Assembly: GCF_000344685.1 (NCBI RefSeq)
Contig: NW_006920410.1
Span: 3,273,922 to 3,337,921, forward strand
DNA: 64,000 bases
DNA from: Gloeophyllum trabeum ATCC 11539
Taxonomy: Eukaryota; Basidiomycota; Agaricomycetes; Gloeophyllales; Gloeophyllaceae
Reading direction: 5' to 3'
The notes under the pieces were generated by a model. That model made no database searches. It was not told the origin of the DNA and saw nothing but the letters and a program-made list of their open reading frames with translations. Each line of letters opens with the position of its first letter. The first letter of the stretch is position 1. Below, in pieces: positions 1-12,128 of the stretch. Position numbers and translations under genes: made by a program.

Positions 1-558
1 CGAGGTTCACGCTCGCCGCGAGCGAGACGGAGAAGAGCGACGTGTTGGCGGGGGGGTGCAAGCGCATCGGCAGGGCGAAGGGGGAGGGCGCGCGCGGGCC
101 GGTGTAGTCGTCGCGGAAGTGGATGTCGAAGGTGTTCATCCTGGGCAGCTGGGCGTAGCCGTCCCTGTAGCTCGGGCGGCCCGGGTCCCTCTGGCCCGCA
201 AAGGTCACGGCTTCGCGCTCGACCAGGGACTGCTCCTCCAGGACGATGTGTTTGCAGAGCACGTCCTTGATTGGGTAGAACGTCCATGTGTCTTTTTCGA
301 ACGAGGGAAGCGGGTAGACCACTGGGGAAAAGTGAGATAAGCTCGGCATGTAACTGTGAGAGTACCGCACTGGGCAGGATGTTCAGGAGCGATGCGTGCT
401 GCATCCCTTGGGGTATCAGGCCGAGCGTGCACATCCGAGCGCCCTAAGCTAAGGTCAATGAAACACAGTCGATCGCTAGGAGATTGACGCACTATGCGGT
501 CGAACAGAGAGTGTTCGTTGGAGAGCAACGGGCGCCATTCCGTCTTAACACTGGTCAT
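1..558 (-). CDS. Unknown protein, 5' part (cut by window edge)
   Basis: Reading on the minus strand starts at an ATG at 558 (MTSVKTEWRPLLSNEH...). Exon 1 runs to about 366. A 44-nt intron (donor GTACTC, acceptor CCCCAG, about 322-365) joins it in frame to an exon that stays open to base 1. The encoded part has about 170 residues and includes VVYPLPSFEKDTWTFYP and NTFDIHFRDDYTGPRAPSP; it is rich in Pro and aromatic residues. I see no signal peptide or membrane segment and do not recognise the family. The exon is strongly GC-rich at third positions near the edge, as in other real exons of this window, which supports coding. The 3' end is outside the window. Confidence 0.55.
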
Positions 559-1249
559 GGTCGTTCGTCTATCGTTAGATCAGGTTAAATCTTCCAAATT
601 ATCCCGGAGCGCCTGATCGATGTGTTCGAAAAATGCACGCACTGCGCTCCACAGGAGTCAGCAACCCTCCACGATGGCAGCAACGAGAGACTCACAACGT
701 TCGGGCACCGTACGAGACTTCGTGTATATGCAAGTACGGGCGCTGAAGCGAGTGGGCGACGACGAACGACGTAGAATCGATAGAACGATGACCAAGAGGC
801 GGCATTGGCACAAGCGAGGCTCGCTCTTGAAGTATTTGCGGCGCAGAGTGTGATTCCACGCGTGACGTCACGCGAGGCTCATAGTCCTCATCACATGCAC
901 CCCATTGACGGCACGTGATCCCAATCATTCACGCGTCCCGGCGGTATCCGTGACAGGCTCTGTTCTTCGAGCTTCTTCTGCCTCCCCAACGAAATGCATT
1001 GCTGAAGCCCCCACTCTGCCCCCGCTATCTTATCCTGTTTTATATACCGCACTCTATAGGCACTCTAATCCTAATCCTTGCTTCTTCGGGCCAGCCTGTT
1101 CCGACTATCGCGCCATGCGCACGCCATTCACCCCGTCCTTGGCTTCTCCCTGGCTATTTATTCCCAGACGGACGGCTGCCATCCGACCTCACAATCGCCT
1201 TCATCGACTAGCCCTAGCACATTCGCGACCTCTCCGACATTGCAGAACC
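559..1249. other. Intergenic, divergent promoters of the edge gene and carbonic anhydrase
   Basis: About 690 bases between two divergent starts. It holds only short open frames without family resemblance. A pyrimidine-rich stretch precedes the carbonic anhydrase ATG, as is usual before fungal transcription starts. No RNA gene or repeat is visible. Confidence 0.5.
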
Positions 1250-1964
1250 ATGTCGTCGTCCACCGAGGAGCATTTCCTGGCCGCCAGCGCGGAATATCAG
1301 AAAACGTTCGGCGATAAGGGGTCCCTTGCCACCCCGCCCGTCAAGAAGCTAATTGTAGGTAATGTAAAACTATTCAGTTGTATTTCGGGCTCTCTCTGCA
1401 ACTCACTTAACCAGTGACGTGCATGGATTCTCGTATCAAGTAATGGCTCGCAGGTCTTTCACGGTACAGAACGGGACTGACGATAGTCCAGCGTTGTCGC
1501 GCATCTTGGTCTGAAAGAAGGTGACGCCCACATCATCCGCAATGCGGGTGGAAGCGCGTAAGTCCTCAGCCATAGGCGTACCTGACCCAATGTGGATCCA
1601 CCCTTTCCCCAGGAAGGACGCCCTGCGGAGTATCATCGTATCCCAGCGCATGCTGGGCACCCGCGAAATCGCTGTCTTCCACCACACGCAGTGCGGCATG
1701 CTCAGCGTCACCACCGATCAGATCCGCAAGACAGTGAAAGACTCGGACCCGCAGAACGACGCGCTAAAGGCGGTGAATAATATCGACTTCCTGGAATTCA
1801 GCGACCTCGAAGGGTCGGTAAAGAAAGACGTGGAGTTCTTGAAGGAGAACCCTCTCGTCTTGAAGGAAACCAAGGTGACCGGGTGGGTTTACGAGGTCGA
1901 GACCGGAAAGGTAGGATGGAATATACATGGGGATATACCGTACACAGCGCTGACGTACAAATAA
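1250..1964 (+). CDS. Beta-class carbonic anhydrase
   Basis: Zinc enzyme for reversible CO2 hydration, normally cytosolic or mitochondrial in fungi, supplying bicarbonate to carboxylases. Four exons join in frame: 1250-1358, 1415-1439, 1492-1557 and 1613-1964. Exon 2 gives the first zinc ligand and catalytic dyad in TCMDSR. Exon 3 gives LGLKEGDAHIIRNAGGSA. Exon 4 gives FHHTQCGM with the His and Cys ligands. The junctions restore IVVTCMDSRINVVAHLGL and GGSAKDALRSIIVSQ, which match the family without gaps. The C-terminus GKVGWNIHGDIPYTALTYK ends at a TAA. The protein is about 180 residues, somewhat short for beta-CAs, with no clear N-terminal targeting peptide. The start MSSSTEEHFLAASAEYQKTF is the first ATG in frame with the family. 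Confidence 0.93.
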
Positions 1965-2082
1965 CCTACACAGATAAGACGGATCGTTTAAACAGAGTAC
2001 AGTCGAAGCTCGCCTCTGGCTCTCGGCCTCCCATATAATTGAATATATTTCTTGACTTCTGCTTCTCCTGCTGTGGTATCTG

Positions 2083-4475
2083 TTAACGACTGACGGGCTT
2101 CACCCGGAGAGGCATCGCATCTTCCGGTTCTGAAGTAGACCACATCAACATGCGGAAGCCACAAGGAAATATGAGCTACAACTCACTCATAGTGACCGTG
2201 GCTGTCGGCTTGGCCTTCTGCCCTTCGTATGCGGGATAGAATTCAAAATTGGCGATAAGCACACTGCACAGAAATGGTGAGGTCAAACCCGCGGCGAATC
2301 ATGAACGACACGCACGCGAGGATAGCCTTCATCTCCATTATAGCCATAGTCTTCCCGATGCATGCATGAGGTCCTGCCAGGAATGTGAGGGTGGAGAACG
2401 TAGGGTGGTAGGTCGGGGGTAGGTTAAGCCAGCGTTCCGGGCGGAATCTGGATGGATACGAGAAAAGTTTAGAAGCGCACGGGCAGCCTTGAATGAAAAC
2501 TTATACTCTTCGGCGTCGTCACCCCAGACCGCCTTCCAGGTATTGATCGCTCTGATCTACTCCCAGCACTTCAGCCCAAGGGCAGTGATCCACCACGAAC
2601 GAAATGACCTCACAGGCAGAGAGAAGAGAGTGCCCTTTGGCACGCGAACGCCGTCTAACCATATGTCTTTTCCGGCTTTGCGGTATGTCACGGGGACCGG
2701 CGGTAGCACTCGTAGACCTTCTTGACTAGAAAGGCGTTACCTCTCAGTTGAGTGTGGCCCCCCGTCAAGAACACTCACACGACGCAATTGAGATACGACA
2801 GCTCCTTCAATGTCTTGTAGTCCGGCCTGGGATTCGCAGAGATGATCTCAGAAACTTCTGCCCGCAGTTTGTGCTGTGCTTCCTGGTTACACGCCAGGAG
2901 CCATAGTGTCTGCGAAAGCAGCTTCAGCGAAGGGGACAAAGCGTGGTTGGAAACGACAACGGACCCAGGCAAGTCCAGATGCCGTGGTTTCATGACCGGC
3001 TCCTAAGAAGGTGAGCTAGGAATTAAATATATCGTCAACAGCGAGGTATCAAAGTACGACGATTGAATAATGTTCACCATCTGCTCGATCAACTCGTCAT
3101 CTCCCATGCGGTAAGCACCCGATCTGACTTGTCCCGGCTCTTTCATATCTTCCGTCGCTCTCGCTCTGAGGAGCAGCGACATGATGTCTTTCTTGCTCGC
3201 CGTGTCGGACGCGCCGACGCCGGATGACTCGGCGATACTGGACGCGAGTATCTGGGCACATATGGTTCGTATTCTCCGTGCGGAATCCAGCATCGTCGAC
3301 AGGGGTTCTGGGAGTAACGTAAAAACGTAAGCTCATGTCAGGGCTGCATGGGACCCGATGGACAAACTCACTGGTTACTGGGGTTCTGTCGAACCAATGC
3401 CGATGCTCGTAAGCCCAGTTGGTCCGGAGCAGAGCTGGTGCTCCGGGGAGGTTAATGAAGACGAGCAGTCTAGCGAGGTTCTCCCCGGACTGGAGGTTGA
3501 TCAACTCTTCGTAGGCTACCGCCAGTTCGTTGTGGGGATCAAGCAATGAGTTGCATTTGTAGCCGAAGGCGGTCTCGCAGATGATGTCCAAGGTTACTTT
3601 GCTCACTGGAAGGACGCCAGATGTCAATGTTTCGCGGAAACGCAGCTCAATGTACTGGGAGCACGCACTCCAGTCGTACATATGAAACACGGTACCCTCG
3701 TGCTCTGGACCTTTGTCTTGAATTTGTGACTTTAGCGTCCTGATGAGTCTATGCGCGTCATGTAAATGGGGTAGTCTAGAAATCGGGGAAATAATGACCT
3801 ACATCTCGATTGGGCCGTAGTACATTTCCGTCTCTAGAAGGGATACCGTCAAAATATCGCCGTAAAGTCAGCAAATTAGTTCACTTACGAGCTGTGAGGC
3901 TCGGAATGGAGAACGCAGGGTTCAAAACCTTCCTCATGGCCTTATGTTCGTCGCCAGTAACTGTTAAGAGGCCCCATCCAGCGACCATCCCAAGGATGTT
4001 CTTCATGAAGTCGGGCTTGCCGAGGTAGCGGGTGTCAGCTACGAGTTTTCCAGTATGGCTACTTCCAGGAACCTACCCTGGGGCAATCCAACCATCCACT
4101 GACTAGCACCTTCTCTAGAATCTCAGGTTTCACAAGGAGGACTCGCTCTACGCCCACCGGTCCCACAGCCCGAACGGTCGGGCCATAGCTCTCTACCCAG
4201 TTACGCTGGATAATGCCAGGCTCAGACTTGGCAATTGTCAGGAAGACTCCCGTCAGAGGATTTCCCAATGGAGGACCCGGAACTTTCCTGAGAGGAGACA
4301 GCAGGTAGGGATACAATATTATATTGTAGAGTGCTTTGAGCAGAACGAGCCCTGCTTAAGAGTTTAGAGGTATTTTACAGACGGTAAAGGCTGATCTCAT
4401 ACCTGCAACGCCGAACCAGAGGATGGCCGAGTAGTTCTCGCGCGACGGGGACGCGGCACTTTCAGGGATCTTCAT
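2083..4475 (-). CDS. Cytochrome P450 monooxygenase, copy 1
   Basis: Haem-thiolate monooxygenase of the microsomal type, probably anchored in the ER by the N-terminal hydrophobic stretch (AILWFGVA then LVLLKALYNIILYPYLL). The start is MKIPESAASPSRENYS at 4475. Joined exons give, in order: the proline-rich hinge LRKVPGPPLGNP; the I-helix FLGAGHETTASGLAW (about 2950-2995); the K-helix ExxR as EGLR; the PERW motif FRPERWLNLP; and the haem loop FLAGPHACIG at 2354-2383 with His in place of the usual Arg, a variant seen in many fungal P450s. The C-terminus is MKPEDAMPLRVKPVSR followed by TAA at 2083-2085. About a dozen introns, all with workable GT-AG sites, so the gene looks intact. Intron positions and protein match copy 2 closely. 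I cannot assign a CYP family or substrate. Confidence 0.9.
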
Positions 4476-5194
4476 TCCGAACCTCTGCACTCTTCAGGAC
4501 ATATATTGGATGAGGTATGTATGGATGCGCGTCGATACGTGCGCCATGCGAAGTGTCGCTAATGATATGTCAGTAGTCGGTGCATGTGATACTGTACTAC
4601 GAGTAGTCCAGCAATCAAGCTTCGCCTTCTGGCTCCATTGGAGCGACCGCAGCCGCTAAGAGGAAGTCATCGGGCCTCCCTAATGGATGAAATAGGTGCG
4701 CGTTCATTCGTACGTCTCCCGCAGTTGTTGAACAATTTTCAGAACAAAGGCGGTCGATTCAACTCAATTCTCTCGAACCTGCAGAATATCTACACACCTG
4801 TAGTCTAACTGCCGCGCTAGACACGCATGCCTGCTAGCGTGCTCGTCTGGGCTAGTCAAAGCGTGCTCTGCCTCACAGTGAATGTCCGCTAGAACTTCGA
4901 TGAAGACGATGCCACAGTGCCAGTGAAATCAATGGCCCCGGGCCGGGGAGCCGGCGCCGAGGCAGGTGAACTGAACGTTAAGCCAGCTTCAGGCGCCTGT
5001 CATTCGCAACGCAGTCCTCTAGCTAACTAAGTAATACGTATGACAGCCTGCACTTCGAATTGGGCACGATCCTGCATCTGAAACAAACAATACGCAGGGC
5101 TAGCGGTAAATCTGCAAAACCATCGCAATGTTCTGGGATCACAGCGTATCAGCATGTTCGTTTTGCATCCTGATATTACGTGGGTCGATATACC
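4476..5194. other. Intergenic between tandem P450 genes
   Basis: About 720 bases. It should hold the promoter of copy 1 and the 3' end of copy 2. No further open frame, RNA gene or repeat that I can support. Confidence 0.5.
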
Positions 5195-7623
5195 TTAAAG
5201 TGCGCGCACTCGAAGCGGCATGGCATCTGCGGGTTCTAAACGCCATGATTTGAACAGGTCAATGTATACTGTGCCTAACTTAGGGAGTAGACATATCTCA
5301 CTCATGGTAACAGTGGCGGTAGGTTGTGCCCGCTGTCCTTCGTAGGCTGGAAGAAATTCAAAATTTGACACGAGCAACCTACGAGTAAGGCGGGTCCATA
5401 AATTTATCCCCTGAATATGAAACCGACCTGTGCTCACGCAAGGATAGCTTTCATCTCCATAATTGCCATTGTCTTTCCTATGCAGGCGTGCGGACCTGCC
5501 AGGAAGGAAAGAAGAGAGAATGTTGGATTGTAGGATTCCGGTAGCTTCAGCCAGCGTTCAGGCCGGAATCTACAAACATGAGTTAATGGGGGATATAGGT
5601 GTATTATCAACCACAGCCGTTCACTCTTCAGCGTCGTTCCCCCATATATCTTTCCAGGTGTTTATGGCTCGGATCTTTGTTCGAGATTATCAGCAGATTC
5701 CTAAGACCCAGCCTCAAGTGCACAGTGCCTTACCGGCAAACAGAAAAGTGTCCCTTTGGGCACCCACACGGAATTAAACCAGAAACCCTCGTCTGCTATC
5801 CTATTGGTCACCGCAACTGGAGGAAGCACCCGCAGGCTCTCCATACTGGCAAATTGCAGAGAGCACATGACTCAGTCAGCAATGATAACTGTCACGTGGT
5901 AGACAAGTCTGACAGCTGCGAGACTAACAATGAAGACTAACATAACACAATCCAGATACTCAAGGTCCTTCAGAGTCCTGTAGTCGGGTCTGGGATTAGA
6001 CCCAGTAGTGCGCAACACCTCTGCGCGTAGTTTTGACTGCGCGTTTGGATGCGACGCTAGTAACCACAGGACCTGTCATAGTTTTAGAAGAGGTTTCAAT
6101 AGAGGACCAAGCCTGCGGACCCATGATAGACCTGAAGCCGTTGTCTCGTGCCCAGCTCCCAAGAAGGTGAGCTGATACTAGGATCAGTAAATAGTCTGGA
6201 GTATAAGAGGGGGAATAGAAACCATCTGCTCTATCAAAGCTCGGTCGTCCATGTGATAACCGCCCGAGGACTTATCATCAGAATCCAAAGGATTCCTATC
6301 AGACGCCCGGGCATTCAGCAGCAACGACATGATATCCTTCTTGCCAGCAATGTCATGTACATTGAGCGATTCCGCGATCTTCTCATCCAAAAGCCGTGCA
6401 CATATTGATCTGATCTGGCGCATGCATGTCATCATGGTAGACACCGGTGCTGATCAGCACAGCAATGCTCAGTTAATAAGACACAGTATGGAATCAAGCC
6501 GAGAAGCTGTGGACTCACACAAGCCAGGTATCCTATTGAACCAATGTCTGTGCTGGTATCCCCACTCCGATCGGAGGAGCGCAGGGCCACCTGGCAGCAA
6601 CATTATCATCACGAGTTTCGCATTCGTTTCGTTGGACTGCAGCTTTAGTAGGTTCTCATAAGCTACAGCCAGCTCGTTGTCGGGATTCAGGAGCGAATTG
6701 CAGTCGTAACCGAATGAAGTTCTGCATATGATATCTAGGGTGACCTTACTCACTAGCCAGGCCAGTCTGAATAGTCAGTGAAAGTCGGCAAGCGAGGTAT
6801 CCAGCTTACTCCAGTTGTACATATGCGTTTGTATTTCTTTGGACATATCGCCGTTCTGTCGAATTTGTGTCTTCAGCTTCTGGATAAGGCTAAAACCGTT
6901 CAAATTTGACACATCCAGTGAACGAGGCGGAAGGCCAGCCATGCAAATACTTACGTTTCGATAGGCTCGTAGTACATTTCAGTTTCTGGGCGACGACGTT
7001 TCAGAGGCAAGGAGTGACGGGACCCGGGATGCGACGCTTACGAGACATGAGATTTGGAATAGAGAAGGCCGGGTTCAAAATCTTCCTCATCAATCTATGT
7101 TCCTCTCCGGTGACAGTCAATAATCCACAACCGGCAACCATGCCCAAGATGTTCTTCATGAAGTCGGGCTGTTCGGCGTTTTGTGAGAGACCTGTTATTC
7201 CTGTGATATTCAACTCACTCTTGGACATTCAAGCCACCCAGTCACAAGGATTCGCTCGAGGTCTGCAGGCCTCACTATGACAAGTCTCTCGAGGCCGAAC
7301 GGTCCTATTGCGCGGACGAAAGGGCCATATTGTTTCACCCACTCTCGTTGGATGACGCCGGGCTCCGAATTCCCGATGGTCAGGAAGACGCCAAGGAGCG
7401 GATTGCCGACCGGAGGCCCTGATACTCCCTTGAGTGGAGATAGGACAAACGGGTAGACGAATGTGTTGTACAAAATCCTGATAAGCAGTAATACTGGAAA
7501 CAACCTTCGTCAGCGAGTAAACTACGACGATAAGATGGACATACCCGTGACTGCTGACACCGTGTACCCAAGAGTACATACAAGGCGGTTAACCGTATCG
7601 TAGCTCGCATAGGACGAGTTCAT
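5195..7623 (-). CDS. Cytochrome P450 monooxygenase, copy 2
   Basis: Tandem paralogue of the P450 at 2083-4475, same strand and same intron layout. The start is MNSSYASYDTVNRLVCTLGY at 7623. Landmarks in order: hinge LKGVSGPPVGNPLLGVFLTI; PDFMKNILGMVAGCGLLTVT; I-helix FLGAGHETTASGLSW; ExxR as ESLR in MESLRVLPPVAVT; INTWKDIWGNDAEE followed by FRPERWLKLP; haem loop FLAGPHACIG at 5476-5505; C-terminus MKPADAMPLRVRAL with TAA at 5195-5197. The intron before ESLR uses donor GTTAGT, aligning exactly with the GTGAGT donor of copy 1. No premature stop was found once introns are removed, so it is probably functional. Substrate unknown. Confidence 0.9.
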
Positions 7624-7928
7624 GGTTGAGCAGCTGTTTGTGCGGCCTATGTCACCACGACTTAGAGGTCCTTCAAGTCACCAATGCAGCTCATTGGGTT
7701 GGAAGCACCTAGTTATAATTAGTATGCCAAATATGCTCGAGTAAGCGAAGTTTCTCCATACCAGTAGTGACTGCGACATTCACTGGTATCCTGTGCGTTG
7801 CGTGACTCATGTATAATCACAGGACGGTCTCTAAAGATCCAGTCATGCACGGGAGATGTACGTGTGCGGTCAACTTACCAGGCGCTTCGATTAATTCGGA
7901 GCGTCAGTGGCGTTACACGGATGCCCTA

Positions 7929-7949
7929 GGCCTGAGGCCTGAGGCCTGA
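7929..7949. repeat. Short tandem repeat of GGCCTGAG
   Basis: About two and a half perfect copies of an 8-base unit in the gap between P450 copy 2 and the decayed third copy. Too short to type and probably neutral. Confidence 0.6.
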
Positions 7950-8198
7950 AATCGTAACCACACGATCCTCCTGTCCCAGTGAGAATCCGATGCTCTCCAT
8001 CCAGAAGGCGATGACGAGCCTGACAAGCCCTATTCACCTAATGCTTACCCTGTACTGGAGGACGCTGTCGAGTTCGGACCACGTAGGACTTAGGCTCGTG
8101 AGCACGCTTTCGTAGCCTGATTGAGGGCACAAACTGTCTACAAAGTACCAATATTCTGCCAGTGCCCTCAATGTTGGTACGACAGTCTGGTCACGAGC

Positions 8199-8976
8199 CT
8201 ACGTAGGACTCCGCAGAAAAGGATAAATATCCGTCCGCAGGTCGCGTCCGTGCGGAGGTCTCGAGCTTGCGTAACTGGCAAATCTCGTACCTCTCCTATT
8301 GCCTAAGACCAAGTTCAGGTCCATATATGAGAAGTCGAGAGGCAGATGCCACCAAGAAAATGCTATTTTGGGAAGGAACATGCAAACTGGTTCACTCACA
8401 CTGACCGTCAATTGCAAAGCAAGTCCTTCCACCAACCTTCCACCGTTCCATATGTCCGTCTCAATCACTGATCCATACGATACCTGGCACTGAGAAGGAC
8501 CTCCGAGTTACGTCCTTGCGCTTCCGCGGAACCGGTCCTCAGGAATGGCATAGAATCGCTGGGAGCGCTGGCGAATCAAGCTTCTAGATGTTAAACCGCC
8601 GGAGTTCCATGTACTCACACAGCTGCTAATGGGGACTTGTGCTATCCAGAGAACTTCTAGATCATGGGGCGAAGAGTACTTGCGGGGGCTACAGATACAG
8701 AGGATGCAGTGCACTGAAGATAATAAAGACCCTCGAATATCTCAAGTACAAACAGTCCGTGCTACCCGAGGCCACGTCCTGCCGCTCATGTGCCAACTTA
8801 TCCCGATTAGACGTACACGTTGGGTTCATAACATGGATATTAACACGGCTACTGGGATTGACGTGGTGAATTTTCATCAAATATTTCCGCTGAGGCGCCA
8901 TGACTATTGCCAGTGACTTGTCATATGGCTCAACCAGAATGGTCCTGCACAGGCTAGGCTTCCGATCCAGTGACAT
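8199..8976 (-). pseudogene. Decayed third cytochrome P450 copy
   Basis: Minus-strand fragments follow the order of the two intact P450 genes but need frame changes. From 8976 downward: a TTS block where the I-helix TTASG would lie; RDKLAHERQDVASG, compared with KLRAEV of the intact genes; then, in another frame, IFEGLYYLQC, compared with TLKDLEYLDC; then VSYGSVIETDIWNGGRL, compared with VTYRKAGKDIWLDGVRV. Stops lie between the pieces and no clear haem loop survives (a PPH remnant near 8250 is doubtful). Same strand and spacing as the array suggest an old third tandem copy. A chance resemblance of one block is possible; four in the right order is less likely. Confidence 0.45.
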
Positions 8977-8989
8977 TTACCTCCGATGC

Positions 8990-9477
8990 TAGGTTTCACT
9001 CAGGAACAAAAACGCCATGCATTCACTGACACAAATCAGCTCATACTACCGAATTCTCGCGAACTCGACTAGCATCAGTCCATCTTCAATTGCCCTTGTA
9101 TGGAATCATCCGCTAGTCTGTCCATAACTGCATGCAGTCCGGGGCATGCCTTCCCCCCCTTTCGTACCGTACGTGGCAACAACGTTTATCACAGTAGCTA
9201 ATATAACGGACGATGGAACAGAGGCGGTCTGAAACAGAGCAATGGAGCATAGCTGTAGCCTTTGAACCGAAATGGGTAATTTGTGGCTCAAGTTGCGTAT
9301 ATAAGACCTACCCCACTGGTTGCTGAAGCTGTACTTCTCTTCGCCACATACGCTGCCCCTCAGTCACAGTCCGCTGCCTAGTACGTCTACCTCACAACCA
9401 TTCACCTCAGTGTCATCTTATCCGTCCTCGTCACGCATACCAATACCACAGACGGCTCACCCAATACTACGTTGCCA
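8990..9477. other. Intergenic before the WW-type gene
   Basis: About 490 bases with no supportable gene. A C/T-rich stretch at about 9360-9470 just before the next ATG looks like a fungal transcription start region. Confidence 0.4.
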
Positions 9478-11783
9478 ATGAATATGGCATCCCTCACGCT
9501 GCCTCCATACGATGAAGAGCACAGTGGCGTCACAGACCTCAAGCCCATCTCGACGTCTGATGTAAACCGCTACGGAAGACCGTATTACGTGTTCGTGTAA
9601 CTGAGGCCGGTTCTACTCAATGCTGAAGCATGCCAACAGCAGGAGAAGAGATCCGGATGCCCGTGTATGCATCCCGCCTCTTTCCAGAAATCTCAAAGAG
9701 TACGTAGTCTTTCCGGGTTCCTTGGCTCGTGACTAAACATATGACACAGTATGGGAGGTCGTGGCGAGTGGACGCTGTGCGTACATCCTGAGGGTGCGCC
9801 GTATTTCATGCACAGCGAGAAGGTCATTGTTTCGCGGGACGCCACATTAGTATGGGGTTACTTACGCCACCTGCAGAAGTACTTTACTGATGCCCAGTTG
9901 AACGACGCCACACAACGCGCGGCCATAAACAACTACGTGGCGACATTCGAAAGCCTCCTCGCCTCGAAGAAGATCGAGATGACAGATGATCTCGAAGTTG
10001 TTCTGGAACTCATCCCAGGGGAAGGTAGCACAGACCCCAGTTGTGGCTATTACATTGCAGATAATAGTCAAAGAACGCTGTTCTGGATGCACGAATACGA
10101 AGCCACGTCGATTGTAGATGAGTGCGATGGCGTCCTGACAGGATCGCATCTCAGTAAGCCCTGTTCCAGGAGTTTCGGTTCCTGTTGATTAGTTCCAATA
10201 CTCTCAGGCTTGGCGCTAGAAGCCAAATACTGGTATGAGACGGACTCGTTATCGGTCAGTTCATCCGAGGGTTATTCATTCCTCTTCCCGCTGATGACCA
10301 TGGAATACAGTTTACCAACTACCGCTCAATCGGAAGTGCAGGGAACACTATTCGCTCTTTCCTAACCACAGGAAATTCAGTCCAGATATACTTGCTGAGT
10401 TGAACGGCATGATGATGTTTCACGGCATTGGTGTGTTTCTCCACACGGCAACAGAGAGCTCGGCCCTGACTCATAACAGATGCGCTAACATCCGGTCTCT
10501 CCCTTTCCCCATACTCTAACAGGGAACTCAGGGAGATGAGGGAGATCGTTCAGAGCATGCAAGGTTCGTCAAACCCAGATCGAAGTCTTCCTATCCCACA
10601 TGTGTACATGTAGAAGCCTCTCCTTGTTATGCGTACTCGGCACAGATTGTCGGTGCGTGTTCTTTGCTCGCGCTGAAAATACGGGACATTGTCTTATGTG
10701 GTTAACTTCACAGGTCGCCTGATGTCAATTTTCTGTATTACACTCTCCTCTCTCGCCGAGTATATCGATTAACTGTCTCGCAGTGGCTTCGCGGTTCATT
10801 AATTACCATGGAGAGTTTGGCGCGCGGATTTCTCGACATCAAAGCGTCTATGAAAGCCGCGACTCTGGCTCATTGCTGTCTACATTGAAGTTCGGTCTAC
10901 TGAGTTACCCTCTTTTCAATGGTCCCAAGTATCACCTGGTTTCCCTTGAGAGGATGTGGGTCGATCGGGTGATCAATTATCAAGACTGGGCTCGACACCT
11001 TAGACTGATTTTGGAAGAATGGACAAAAACTATTTTCATAGTAGGCATACTCTTGCACGCTTGCATTGCAGAGTTTAAGGAGCTGATCTCCAAAATTCGC
11101 AGTCACTTATCACGCTGGCCATCATCATTTTTACCTTCTCCATAGCCAACGATAAGGAAGCAATCCGGACTCGTTCTCTAGCCCAGGAAACTTTGCTCTT
11201 CTCGGCGTTGTTCGACGTCACCAGTGTCATCACAGCACTCGTACTCATCCGGCAGCATCGTACATTACCGAAGGATGATGCAGGCGCTGCCGTGTGTATC
11301 TTCACCTTGTCAGCTGCCCTTATGTTTTAATGAATGTCCTGACAGCAACGCTATCTATGGTCTAAACCAGGGGGGCTGCCCGGCCTGGCTGTTGCTTATA
11401 GCATTCCCTACGCGCTCGCGCTGTGGTCGTAAGTTAAACTTCTACCCCTGCTACTTCCCAGTACTCATCACTTCCACCCTAGCATCGTCGGTTTTACCGG
11501 TGCCATCGTCTGTGTTGCATTCGATATCAACCCGGCCTTGCCCCATACGAGTAACGGTGTCCAGGCTCGTATCGCTGCTGTTGCCCTTTGCGGCTGCCTT
11601 GTGTCGTGTGTAGCGTGGGTGCTGCTCATGGACTGCGATGAGTTCATGACGAACTTCGGTGAATTCAATGAGAAGATATGGGATGCAGTGTACACCCTCA
11701 AATTGAGGATAACCAACTTTAGAATGAATCGCGAGCCGGGCCATGCGGGGGCACTGCCGAGGGACCGCATTCAAATCGTGTGA
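9478..11783 (+). CDS. Basidiomycete WW-type multi-pass membrane protein
   Basis: Belongs to a family common in Agaricomycetes, usually annotated as WW domain-containing; function unknown. Exon 1 starts MNMASLTLPPYDEEHSG. The WW-like segment GEWTLCVHPEGAPYF (about 9760-9810) keeps the first Trp and the aromatic pair but lacks a clear C-terminal Trp/Pro, so it is degenerate. A conserved soluble part follows (YFTDAQLNDATQRAAINNYV; LALEAKYWYETD; KHYSLFPNHRKFSPDILAEL; RFINYHGEFGARISRHQSV; RMWVDRVINYQDWARHL). The C-terminal part has several hydrophobic stretches: SLITLAIIIFTFSIA, FDVTSVITALVLI, GLPGLAVAYSIPYALALW, FTGAIVCVAF and a last one around IAAVALCGCLVSCVAWVLLM. The stop is at 11781-11783. 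Roughly eight introns; exon 2 (about 9650-9700) is least certain. Confidence 0.75.
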
Positions 11784-12128
11784 TCATACACTCGAATGAA
11801 GTCAAGGAACGGAATGTTTGTAACTGCCATCCATGCTACGCGGATATGCAGACAATCTCATTACTGTACATACTTCCTCGCTTGTACCTCATTGTTATTG
11901 ATATGACCCACTATGACCCATGTTCCTTGTGCTCCCACCTCTCAGTATGATCCGCCCTCCCTAGATTAGCTACAAGTCTAATGACCTCTACCTGCATGGA
12001 ACCTGCGTATGTTATGGGACTGCTGTGCATCTAACCCGTGTATAGTTGCTCTACTTCTATAGAATCGGCATAACTTCCGCGTGTTTGTTCTCCGTGTTGG
12101 GTGACACTTATCATGCCCACCTGGCCCC
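11784..12128. other. Intergenic, convergent 3' ends
   Basis: About 345 bases between convergent genes. I see only probable UTR and terminator sequence. Confidence 0.4.

Noticed and set aside
2083..9477. P450 array as part of a secondary-metabolite gene cluster
   Set aside because: No terpene cyclase, polyketide synthase, NRPS, transferase or dedicated transporter next to it; the neighbours are carbonic anhydrase and a WW-type membrane protein.
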